Source of the DNA: Gp6-AA40 sp035571515
GTDB lineage: Bacteria; Acidobacteriota; Vicinamibacteria; Vicinamibacterales; UBA2999
Reading direction: 5' to 3'
DNA length: 64,000 nt
Assembly: GCA_035571515.1 (NCBI GenBank)
Contig: DATNCQ010000194.1
Span: 32,842-96,841 of the forward strand
Shown here: piece by piece, positions 15,339-23,381 of the stretch
Layout of the letters: every line of letters begins with the position of its first letter
Numbering within the stretch: position 1 is the first letter of the stretch
Notes under the pieces: model-generated
What the model was told of the DNA's origin: nothing
Database searches by the model: none
The model's input: only the letters and a program-made list of their open reading frames with translations
Translations under genes and position numbers: made by a program

Positions 15339-18263
15339 GTGCCCGTAACCGGCCGGCCGCCCCTCGCCGATCGATCCCCCAGTTATGTCTTTGGCCGGTT
15401 CCGCCTGTCCGGCGATGGCACGCTGCTCACGCGCGACGGCGCGACGGTTCCGCTCGCGCCGAAGGTGCTGCAGACGCTGCTGGCGCTCGTCGAGCGTGCC
15501 GGCGACGTGGTCACAAAGGCTGAGCTCCTGCAATCGATCTGGCCCGACAGCTTCATCGAAGATACCGGTCTGACCCGCAACATTTCAGTGCTCCGGAACG
15601 CCCTCCGCGATGAGGGACGGCAGCTGATCGTGACAGTGCCCAGGATCGGGTACCGCTTCGTGGGGACGGTGGAGCGGCAGGAGGCGCCCGCGACACCGGC
15701 GAGGTCCGACGCTCAACTCGGCAGCGCGCGGGAGCGCTGCGATGTTCGCAGCCGCCGTGGGAACGCCATCGTCGGGCGCGAGAAGGAGCGCGCCCTGCTG
15801 CACGCGGCATTCGCGGGAGCGCGAGACGGATCGGGACGATGCGTCGCCGTCACCGGCGAACCGGGAATCGGCAAGACCACCGTCGTCGAAGAGTTCCTGT
15901 CGGAGGTGAGCGAGCCGTGCCGTGTGGCGTGCGGCCGCTGCTCGGAACGGCTTGCAGGGGCCGAACCGCACCTTCCCGTTCTCGAGGCGATCGACTCCTT
16001 GATCGCGGACGATCCTGTCCTCGCCTCCTGGCTGCGCCGCGTCGCACCAACGTGGTACGTGCATGTCGTGCCGCGCGAGGACGAGCCGCCTTCCGTTGGC
16101 CGATCGCCGGAAGGGGCGCTCGCAGGCTCGGCCGAGCGCCTCATGCGGGAGTTGACCGCCTTTCTCGAAGAGGTCTCGCGTGACCGGCCCCTGGTCATCT
16201 TCATCGAAGATGTGCACTGGTCCGACGAGTCGACCGTGGACGTGATCGCGCATCTCGCCGCGCGGGCAGGACGCATGGCCGTCCTGCTGATCGTCACCTA
16301 CCGGCCGCACGAGTTGACGGTCTCGAACCATCCGTTCCAGCGGTTGAGCGGGGAGTTAATCGCGCGCGGCGAGCTGGCGGAACTGCGCCTCGATCTGCTG
16401 ACGAGTCCCGACGTCACCAGGTACGTGCGGGCCTCCTTCGCGGATCACGGCGTGGCATGGGATCTACCAGCGTTCGTCTATCAAAGGACCGAGGGCAATG
16501 CGCTCTTCATGGTGGAACTCGTGCGCTACCTGCAGGAGCACGGCGCTTCGAGCGGTCCCCCGGACGTGGCAGGAGAGGTGCCCGGATCGCTGCGCGGAAT
16601 GATCGAGCGCACGGTCGAACTGCTCGATCGCGGCTCACGGGAGCTGCTCGATCTGGCGGCGGTGCATGGCTACGAGTTCGAGTCGGCGATCCTCGCCCGG
16701 GTGGCTGGCCGCGACCCCGCCGACGTCGAGGAGCGGCTGCAATCGCTCGATCGCGTCCACGGCCTCGTGACGGTCGATCGCGAACATACGCTCCCGGACG
16801 GCAGCTTCTCCATGCGCTACCGGTTCGTGCACGTGCTCTACCAAAACTCGCTGTTCAGCTCGATCGCCCCCACGCGACGGTCCGACGCTGCGCGTCGAAT
16901 CGCGGAGTCGCTCGCGTCCGCGTTTGGGTCACGGACCGACACCATCGCCGGTGAGCTGGCAGCGCTCTTCGAGATGGGCCGGGACTTCTGGCAGGCGTCA
17001 ACGTATCTGCTCGCTGCGTCGAGAAGCGCCACGCGCCGGTTCGCGTTCCGGGAGGCCAGCGAGCTGGCGCGGCGAGGGCTCGCCTGCCTGGACGCGCCAG
17101 GGGTGAATCAGCAACTCGACGCCAGGCGGCGGGAATTCGATCTCACGTTCGCGCGCCTCATCCCGCTCGCATCCGTCGAGGGGTACGCCTCGTCTGAAAT
17201 CGAACAGCTCACGAATCGGCTGCTGCAACTCGGCGAAGGCCTCCGCGAGGCGACGGTGACCTCCGCGGCGCTCGGCGCGACGTGGGTCGTGCGCATGGTA
17301 CGGGGCGATTGCCGGGCCGCCAAGGACGCCGGAGTGCGCATGGTCGCGGAGGCGAAAACGGCGGACGACAAGGTGATGCTGATGAACGGGCACATGCAGG
17401 CGATGATCGCCTGTCATCACCTCGGCGAGTTTCGCGAGGCCCAGCATCACGCCGACAGTGCGATCGCGCTCGAGCGACATGCGTCGCCTTCCGAGCGCTG
17501 TTTGACCATCTTGGATCCCGTGGTTGCTTCGCTGGCCGAATCGAGCCGGAACCTCTGGATCATGGGTTACCTCGCGCGGTGTCTCGAACACAACGACCAG
17601 GCCGTCGCGGTGGGACGCGAGATTCGCCACCCCGATTCGCTGGCGTTCGCGTGGGTGTTTCGTGGCTGGATTCACGGGTATCGGCGCGACTGGACGACGT
17701 GCCTGGCGGCGGTGGAAGCGGGCATCGCGGTCGCGAGCGAATCTGGTTCGGTGCAGACGCTCGCCTGGAACCGCGGTGTGCGGGGATGGGCCCTGGCCCA
17801 CACCGGTCATGTCGACGCGGGGCTGGCGGAATTGACCGCCGCCATCGAGGCGAGCCGGTCGATCATGGGCCAGGTGGCGATGCCGCAGTTCGGCGCCATG
17901 ATGGGCGAGATCCTGCTGCTGCGAGGCGACGTGGCGTCCGCGGAGCGATCGATCAGCCAGGCGCTGGAGCTCTCGTACCGGCAGTTCGATCGCTACTTCG
18001 ACGCCGAATTACATCGGCTGTCGGCGACGTGCCTGCTCGCGAGAGGACAACGCGAGCCGGCCCTCGATCGACTACGGACCGCGATCGATGTGGCGCGATC
18101 ACAGAGCGCGGCGACGTTCGAACTGCGCGCGGCCCTGGAGCTCGCGACGCACGAACCGGTGGAAGGTGTGTCGGCCGTACGATCGGCGTTGGCGACATAC
18201 CCCGAGCCCGAGGGATGGCCGGATATCGAAATGGCAAGGAAGATCAGTGAGCGGGAAGGTTGA
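15339..18263 (+). CDS. Winged-helix/AAA ATPase/TPR regulator
   Basis: 974 aa, GTG start. Residues ~15-110 form an OmpR/CadC-type winged helix (VPLAPKVLQTLLALVERAG, SVLRNALRDEG, TVPRIGYRFVG). Next comes an AAA/STAND-type ATPase with Walker A GEPGIGKTT at 173-181 and Walker B LVIFIEDVHW. The C-terminal ~400 residues are TPR-like helices (ASTYLLAASRSATRRFAFRE onward). This is a large transcription regulator that probably senses through its helical repeats; no target is obvious. Its last 20 bp overlap the 3' end of the histidine kinase gene on the other strand. Confidence 0.9.
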   Translation: MPVTGRPPLADRSPSYVFGRFRLSGDGTLLTRDGATVPLAPKVLQTLLALVERAGDVVTKAELLQSIWPDSFIEDTGLTRNISVLRNALRDEGRQLIVTVPRIGYRFVGTVERQEAPATPARSDAQLGSARERCDVRSRRGNAIVGREKERALLHAAFAGARDGSGRCVAVTGEPGIGKTTVVEEFLSEVSEPCRVACGRCSERLAGAEPHLPVLEAIDSLIADDPVLASWLRRVAPTWYVHVVPREDEPPSVGRSPEGALAGSAERLMRELTAFLEEVSRDRPLVIFIEDVHWSDESTVDVIAHLAARAGRMAVLLIVTYRPHELTVSNHPFQRLSGELIARGELAELRLDLLTSPDVTRYVRASFADHGVAWDLPAFVYQRTEGNALFMVELVRYLQEHGASSGPPDVAGEVPGSLRGMIERTVELLDRGSRELLDLAAVHGYEFESAILARVAGRDPADVEERLQSLDRVHGLVTVDREHTLPDGSFSMRYRFVHVLYQNSLFSSIAPTRRSDAARRIAESLASAFGSRTDTIAGELAALFEMGRDFWQASTYLLAASRSATRRFAFREASELARRGLACLDAPGVNQQLDARRREFDLTFARLIPLASVEGYASSEIEQLTNRLLQLGEGLREATVTSAALGATWVVRMVRGDCRAAKDAGVRMVAEAKTADDKVMLMNGHMQAMIACHHLGEFREAQHHADSAIALERHASPSERCLTILDPVVASLAESSRNLWIMGYLARCLEHNDQAVAVGREIRHPDSLAFAWVFRGWIHGYRRDWTTCLAAVEAGIAVASESGSVQTLAWNRGVRGWALAHTGHVDAGLAELTAAIEASRSIMGQVAMPQFGAMMGEILLLRGDVASAERSISQALELSYRQFDRYFDAELHRLSATCLLARGQREPALDRLRTAIDVARSQSAATFELRAALELATHEPVEGVSAVRSALATYPEPEGWPDIEMARKISEREG

Positions 18264-20256
18264 CGACAAAGCACGCGCCTTGACCGAGGGCGGTCCTGGC
18301 CTGAATCGTCCCACCGTGTGCGTTGACGATTTCCCTGGAGATATACAAGCCCAGGCCCAACCCGCCGAAATGCATCAACGGGGCGACCCGCTCGAAGCGC
18401 TTGAACAGCCTGCCCTGGTCTTCTTCGGCGATGCCAATCCCCGCGTCCTTCACCTGCAGGCATGCGCCGCACTCCTGCGACGTGACGGAGATCTCGATCG
18501 GCTTGCCGGCGCCAAACTTGATCGCATTCGTCAACAGGTTGATGACCACGCGTTCAATCTGTTCGCGGTCCCATTCTCCGATGACCGACGCGTCCGCATG
18601 CACCTGCAGCGGGCAATGGGCCTTCTCGGCGTCTTCGCAGTAGCGCGCTGAGACCTCCCGCGCGATGGCCGCCAGGTCGCACGGACGACGTTTCAACGTC
18701 AGTTCGCCGCCGCCGATGCGGGCGACGCTCAGCAGATCTTCCGACACCTTCAGGAGCTTGCTCACCTGCCTGCACACACCATCGACAAGCGTTTCGAGTT
18801 CGTGCGACCTCCCCAGCGCTCGCGGGTCGCCGTCGGCGACCATGCGTGCAAGCACCTGCGCCTGCAACTTCAACGGCGTCAGAGGCGTCCTCAGCTCGTG
18901 AGAGGCGGCGGACAGGAACGCCTCTCTCACTTCGACGGCCTTGGCCAGCGACTCGCGCACGCGGACATGTTGAATGGCGAGCGCCGCGGCTCCTGCGGCG
19001 TCGATGACCAGCTGCACGTCCGACGCACTGGGCCGCCGCACCTCGCGGAAATACATCGCGAAGGTGCCGAGCACCTTGAAGTCCTTCGAAAAGATGGGGC
19101 TCGACCAGCACGCACGCAGGCCATGGGACGCCGCCAGGCCGCGGTACTCCGCCCACAGCGGATCGGTCTGAATATCCTCGACCACGACCAATTCACCCCG
19201 ATACGCCGCCGTGCCGCAGGAGCCGGCGCTGGGGCCGATCGAAGCGCCGTGAATGGCACGACTGAACGCCTCCGGCAGGTTGGGGGCGGCACCGGTGAGC
19301 AGACGTTGTCCCGGCTCGTCGAGCAGCAGGACCGAGCCGATGACGCCCTTACTCAGGGTCTCGATGGCCCGCAGCAGGATATTCAACGCTTCCGTCAGCG
19401 AGTCGGTGGTCGCGAGCAGATCGAACATGTCTCGTTGCGCGGCGAGCAGGACCTGCGATCGTCGCTTCGCTGTCACGTCGTCGACGATGGCCTGGACGCC
19501 GGTGTAGCGGCCGTCCGCGCCGTACATGGAATTGGCCGCCACCGACGCCCACACGCGCGAGCCGTTCTTGTGGCGCAACTCCAGGTCGAAGTGCGTACGC
19601 TCTCCCTGCCGCCGCCTGGACAGGTGGGCCTTGGCGACGCTGCGATGGCTGCGATCGATGAAGGTGAAGACGGACCGGCCCTTCATCTCCTCAGGTGAGT
19701 AGCCGAGCATCTCCGCCAGCCTGGCATTGGTGAAGATCGTTCTCCCCACCTCGTCACCGACCCAGATGCCCTCGTCCGCATTTTCGACAATCAGGCGATA
19801 CCGCCGCTCACTCTGACGGAGCTGTTCGCCGGCGAACTTCTGTTCCGTCACATCCTGGCAGACGCCGATCATGCGCGCCACCTGGCCGCGTTCGTCGAGC
19901 AGCGCGTGACCCCAGGTACGAACCCAGCGCATCGAGCCGTCAGGCCGGAGTATTCGTACTTCGTGCGTAAAGGACTTCTGGTCGATGAACAGCCGTTCGA
20001 CCGTGGCGCGCACGCGCGCGCGATCGCGAGGATGAACTTTCTGGAGATACCCCTCGAATGTGGGCGTGTATTCCGCGGGAGACAGATCGTAGATGCGATA
20101 CAGCTCGGGGGACCATGTGACGCGGCCCGGCGCCACTTCCCACTCCCAGACGCCGATGTGAGCGACCTCCTGGACTTCGGTGAACAGGCGGCGTTGGCGC
20201 CGCAACTCGCCGTCGCAGTCATCGAGCGACGTGAGCTGGGGGTACCGACTAATCAT
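18244..20256 (-). CDS. PAS-PAS-GAF sensor histidine kinase
   Basis: 670 aa without transmembrane helices: PAS (~35-135, IGVWEWEVAPGRVTW), a second PAS with PAC (~150-265), GAF (~280-430, SAGSCGTAAYRGELVVVEDI), a HisKA dimerisation helix with the phosphorylatable His in SAASHELRTPLTPLK (~455) and an HATPase domain (NLLTNAIKFG, DAGIGI, GGLGLGLYI). The CGTAAY segment is the GAF motif found in many kinases of this type. It overlaps the upstream receiver gene by 8 bp, so kinase and receiver are coupled. The signal is probably a small molecule or redox cue, unidentified. Confidence 0.92.
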   Translation of the reverse strand: MISRYPQLTSLDDCDGELRRQRRLFTEVQEVAHIGVWEWEVAPGRVTWSPELYRIYDLSPAEYTPTFEGYLQKVHPRDRARVRATVERLFIDQKSFTHEVRILRPDGSMRWVRTWGHALLDERGQVARMIGVCQDVTEQKFAGEQLRQSERRYRLIVENADEGIWVGDEVGRTIFTNARLAEMLGYSPEEMKGRSVFTFIDRSHRSVAKAHLSRRRQGERTHFDLELRHKNGSRVWASVAANSMYGADGRYTGVQAIVDDVTAKRRSQVLLAAQRDMFDLLATTDSLTEALNILLRAIETLSKGVIGSVLLLDEPGQRLLTGAAPNLPEAFSRAIHGASIGPSAGSCGTAAYRGELVVVEDIQTDPLWAEYRGLAASHGLRACWSSPIFSKDFKVLGTFAMYFREVRRPSASDVQLVIDAAGAAALAIQHVRVRESLAKAVEVREAFLSAASHELRTPLTPLKLQAQVLARMVADGDPRALGRSHELETLVDGVCRQVSKLLKVSEDLLSVARIGGGELTLKRRPCDLAAIAREVSARYCEDAEKAHCPLQVHADASVIGEWDREQIERVVINLLTNAIKFGAGKPIEISVTSQECGACLQVKDAGIGIAEEDQGRLFKRFERVAPLMHFGGLGLGLYISREIVNAHGGTIQARTALGQGACFVVNLPAH

Positions 20257-20704
20257 CGTGTGCGGCGTATTGCTCGACCAGGTCGAGGATTTGATCGATC
20301 TCGACGGGTTTCTGCATGACGCTGAGGCGCCTCGCCAGGCCCGTCGCCCTCTCCGGAAAGGCCGTCACGACAATCGTCGGTATGGAGGAGAGCTGAAGAT
20401 CGCGAGCCAGTTCATGGTCGAACGCGCATCCATCCATGACGGGCATCATGAGGTCGAGGAGGATCAGGCATGGCGTCAGGCCGTTGCGCAGGTGCTCGAG
20501 CGCCTCGAGCCCGTTGGCGGCCGTCACGACCGGACAACCAACCGACTGGACCAGGTAGCGAAGCATTTCCCTGGTCGCGTCGTCATCCTCGACCACCAGC
20601 AGCGGCCGGTTGCGGGTTCCTTCCTCGAGAGCGAACGCGGATCCCGAGGCGCCACTCCTGGCGGAGCCGTTCCCCGGCTTGGCGTGTGCGTCAGTAGTGG
20701 CCAT
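20249..20704 (-). CDS. Stand-alone receiver (CheY-like) response regulator
   Basis: 151 aa starting at MATTDAHAK, with GGAG 11 nt upstream; a longer in-frame N-terminus is unlikely. The receiver domain occupies ~35-150: LLVVEDDDATREML, phospho-acceptor LILLDLMMPVMDG, IVVTAF (switch Thr/Ala) and MQKPVE (Lys). No output domain. It overlaps the ATG of the downstream histidine kinase, making a receiver-first two-component pair. The leading ~35 residues are Ser/Gly/Ala-rich and unstructured. Confidence 0.88.
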   Translation of the reverse strand: MATTDAHAKPGNGSARSGASGSAFALEEGTRNRPLLVVEDDDATREMLRYLVQSVGCPVVTAANGLEALEHLRNGLTPCLILLDLMMPVMDGCAFDHELARDLQLSSIPTIVVTAFPERATGLARRLSVMQKPVEIDQILDLVEQYAAHDD

Positions 20705-20775
20705 GGGCGAAACTCCGAACGCGACGTGCCGGTGGACAGGGAGAACGCTTCCCTTGTTCGAGGGCACGAATCGTA

Positions 20776-20794
20776 CCGCGACCGCAGGTCGCGG
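20776..20794. repeat. Inverted repeat upstream of receiver gene
   Basis: CCGCGACC, a 3-nt loop, then GGTCGCGG: a perfect 8-bp hairpin or operator-like palindrome in the 281-bp region between the receiver gene (-) and the TRIC-like gene (+). It sits about 70 bp upstream of the receiver start codon. No known regulator motif is recognised in it. Confidence 0.4.
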
Positions 20795-20986
20795 CGGCCT
20801 GGCGCGGAGTGATTGCCGATCGCGAAGGTCCGTGATCAGAGCAGAGGCGGCGAACGCCGCTGACGACCATTCGTCAGTACGCGGGGTGCGACGGCGTTCC
20901 GGTCAAGGACGGCCCCGCACGATAATTTCGTCGGCGACACGGACGCGGATCGCCGCGGACACGTCTCTGAACCGTGAAAGCAGACC

Positions 20987-21607
20987 ATGACGCTGCAGTA
21001 TGCCCTCGAGATCGTCGGAACGGCGGTGTTTGCCATCAGCGGCGTCTTTGCGGTGACGCGTCGTGGGCTCGATGTCATTGGCGCGCTGGCGCTCGGCATG
21101 GTCACGGCGCTCGGCGGCGGCACGGTGCGGGACCTCATCATCGCGGCACCGCCGTTCTGGATCATCGACGCGAACTACCTGTGGGCGGCGGCCGCCGGCG
21201 CGTTGATCGCGTTTTCGCTCGGAGGGCTGATTCGCAGCACGCAGCGGGTCGTCCTCTACGCCGACGGTCTCGGAGCGGCGCTGTTCGCGGTCGCGGCTGT
21301 CGATAAGACCCTGTCGATGCAATTCCCCGAGTCCGTGGCCGTCATGATGGGGGTGCTCACGGGCATAGGCGGCGGGTTGATTCGGGACGTTCTCGCCGGC
21401 CGGCCGACGCTGCTGATGTCGCGCGATATCTACGCGACACCGATCCTGCTCGGCTGCGTCACGCTCGTGGCGTTGCGGCACGCGGCTCCCGAGACGCCGT
21501 ATGCGGCGGCCATCGCCATCACCGTCATCTTCGGCATACGCGCGATAGCTATCTACAGGCATCTCGAGATGCCCTTATGGCTGACGCATGGCAGCCGTGA
21601 CGCGTGA
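20987..21607 (+). CDS. Trimeric intracellular cation channel (TRIC/YicG) family protein
   Basis: 206 aa with seven hydrophobic segments in two repeated halves. The duplicated motif is seen as ALGMVTALGGGTVRDLI in the first half and MMGVLTGIGGGLIRDVL in the second, each with GGG-x2-RD. This is the UPF0126/TRIC family, whose prokaryotic members form trimeric K+/monovalent cation channels in the inner membrane. Its neighbour encodes a diadenylate-cyclase-like protein, and c-di-AMP often controls potassium flux, but no direct link is shown here. Confidence 0.9.
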   Translation: MTLQYALEIVGTAVFAISGVFAVTRRGLDVIGALALGMVTALGGGTVRDLIIAAPPFWIIDANYLWAAAAGALIAFSLGGLIRSTQRVVLYADGLGAALFAVAAVDKTLSMQFPESVAVMMGVLTGIGGGLIRDVLAGRPTLLMSRDIYATPILLGCVTLVALRHAAPETPYAAAIAITVIFGIRAIAIYRHLEMPLWLTHGSRDA

Positions 21608-21704
21608 GGCAGGAGGCCGTCAAAACCTCGTTCATCCGGCGGTCGGTGATCACCACCGGTTGTGAAACGGCAGCCGGTAACGTGCGCGGAGCCGGGCACA
21701 CTTC

Positions 21705-22106
21705 ATGCTGAATCAGACGCACATGCTGCCTGGTGCTCGCGTTCTCGTCGCGGACGACGATCCCCAGCTGCTCGACGCGGTGACGGACGCCTTCACGCGA
21801 CTCGACGCCGCCGTCGTTCGCGCGTCCAGCGGCGCGGACCTCATCGAGCAGTTGGCGACGGCAGGGCCCTTCGATCTCGTCGTCACGGACATCAGCATGC
21901 CGTGGATGAGCGGCTTGCAGGCGATCCGCTCGACGCGCGCGGCCGGCCTGCCGACCTCGGTCATCTTCATGACCGCGCTGTCGGATCCGCGCATCGCCGC
22001 GCAGGTCAAAGCCCTGGGCTCCAACATCGTCCTGCTGCGCAAGCCGTTCGAGCTGAGCGAGCTCGCCTCGTCTGCCTCGATGCTGTTGTCGGCCAGGCGG
22101 CCCTGA
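21705..22106 (+). CDS. Stand-alone receiver response regulator
   Basis: 133 aa, receiver only: VLVADDDPQLLDAV, phospho-Asp in LVVTDISMPWMSG, FMTALSD (switch Thr) and LLRKPFEL (Lys). No output domain. It ends 15 bp before the DAC-domain gene 22122-23366 and runs the same way, so the two are likely an operon in which the receiver may convey a phosphorylation signal to the nucleotide cyclase-like protein. A second ATG six codons in is an alternative start. Confidence 0.88.
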   Translation: MLNQTHMLPGARVLVADDDPQLLDAVTDAFTRLDAAVVRASSGADLIEQLATAGPFDLVVTDISMPWMSGLQAIRSTRAAGLPTSVIFMTALSDPRIAAQVKALGSNIVLLRKPFELSELASSASMLLSARRP

Positions 22107-22121
22107 CGGAGTGGCACGGGC

Positions 22122-23366
22122 ATGAGAGGAGATGCCGCCCTGACTCCTTCACATCCTGCCGCTCCTGCAGACCCGGCGGTCTCCGTTTTCCCTCCCGCAC
22201 TTGTCCGTGTGCTGCGCGAACGGTTTGCCGCCGAGCGCGGCTACCTCTCGGAGGTCGACGACGAGGTCATCGTGCAGCTGCTCACGACGGTCTTCTTTGC
22301 GGGGCTCGAGACATACGAAGGAGAGCGCAATCCGATCGGTGTGGCGTTCCTCGGCAAGAGTCAGTCCGATTTCATCATCCCGCAAGGCTCCGACGCCGGA
22401 GGCGCATTCCTCTACCAGTGGAAGGTCATGCCGTTCGAGACGCCGCGCCCCTTTGCCAGCCGCGAGCTCGTGAAGCTGGCGGTCGCCGGAGTCGATCGCC
22501 GGATCTATTCGGCCGTCGGCGTCCTCGAGAACGGCAGCCTGGCCATCACCGGGCTGGCGCGCGAAGGCCTGAACGCCGACTCGGACGCGTTCGTCAAGAT
22601 CATCTCCTCGAGCCCGGGTTGCCTGTCGATCCGTCGCGGCCGGGATCTGCTGCTTGGCTACGAGCGCGGGACGATCCTCACGGGCGGCGAAGAACTGGTG
22701 TTTTCTGCCGGTCCTATCCGGCGCGCGCTCGAAGGGAATGCCGGTGCGGCCGGCCTGGAGGGCGACGCGGTCTCCGACTACCTGGATGTCATCCGTTCAA
22801 TCGTGCGCGAGATGTCCGCGCATGGCCGGGGAGGCATCCTCATCGTCACCCACGAGGCGCAGCCGGACGTCGCCGGGTCGGCGACGTACAAGATGGCGCT
22901 CGACTCGTCGCTGACAACGCTGCTTCGGCTCGTCCGGCGCATCACGTGGAAACAGGACGCCGGTCGGCAGGAGGCCGCCGCTCCCCCCTTCGGCGACGTG
23001 CTCCGCAATGCGTTGCTCACCGAAGTCGAGCGCGTCGTCGAGGAGTTCGGGGCGCTGACGGGCATCGACGGCGCGATCCTGCTCAACCGCGACCTGGCGT
23101 TGATCGCGTTCGGCGTGATCCTGCCGGTGGGACGCCCGACCACGGTCGCACAGGCGGTGGATGCCGAGGGACAGCATGGCCGCATCATCGACATGGGCAG
23201 CCGCGGCACCCGCCATCGGGCAAGCGTCACCTACGCCGCACGGCATCCGGGGAATGTCGTCTTCGTGGCGTCGGAGGACGGCCAGGTCTCGTGCCTGTTT
23301 CGCTCTTCGTCCCAGCACCACGTGCGCATGTGGCGCCTGGGACCATCCGACGTGCACATCACCTGA
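22122..23366 (+). CDS. DACNV-type sensor protein with DisA-like diadenylate cyclase domain
   Basis: 414 aa. The C-terminal ~120 residues carry the two signature motifs of DAC (DisA_N) diadenylate cyclases: DGA at 316-318 (TGIDGAILLNRDLALIAFG) and GTRHRA at 362-367. The N-terminal ~280 residues match my memory of the 'DACNV' putative sensor module. Because both catalytic motifs survive, c-di-AMP synthesis is plausible, but members of this family have been suggested to be sensors as well. No membrane helix. Lies in a cluster with two receivers, two histidine kinases and a TRIC channel. Confidence 0.75.
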   Translation: MRGDAALTPSHPAAPADPAVSVFPPALVRVLRERFAAERGYLSEVDDEVIVQLLTTVFFAGLETYEGERNPIGVAFLGKSQSDFIIPQGSDAGGAFLYQWKVMPFETPRPFASRELVKLAVAGVDRRIYSAVGVLENGSLAITGLAREGLNADSDAFVKIISSSPGCLSIRRGRDLLLGYERGTILTGGEELVFSAGPIRRALEGNAGAAGLEGDAVSDYLDVIRSIVREMSAHGRGGILIVTHEAQPDVAGSATYKMALDSSLTTLLRLVRRITWKQDAGRQEAAAPPFGDVLRNALLTEVERVVEEFGALTGIDGAILLNRDLALIAFGVILPVGRPTTVAQAVDAEGQHGRIIDMGSRGTRHRASVTYAARHPGNVVFVASEDGQVSCLFRSSSQHHVRMWRLGPSDVHIT

Positions 23367-23381
23367 TCAGGGCGTCACGAA

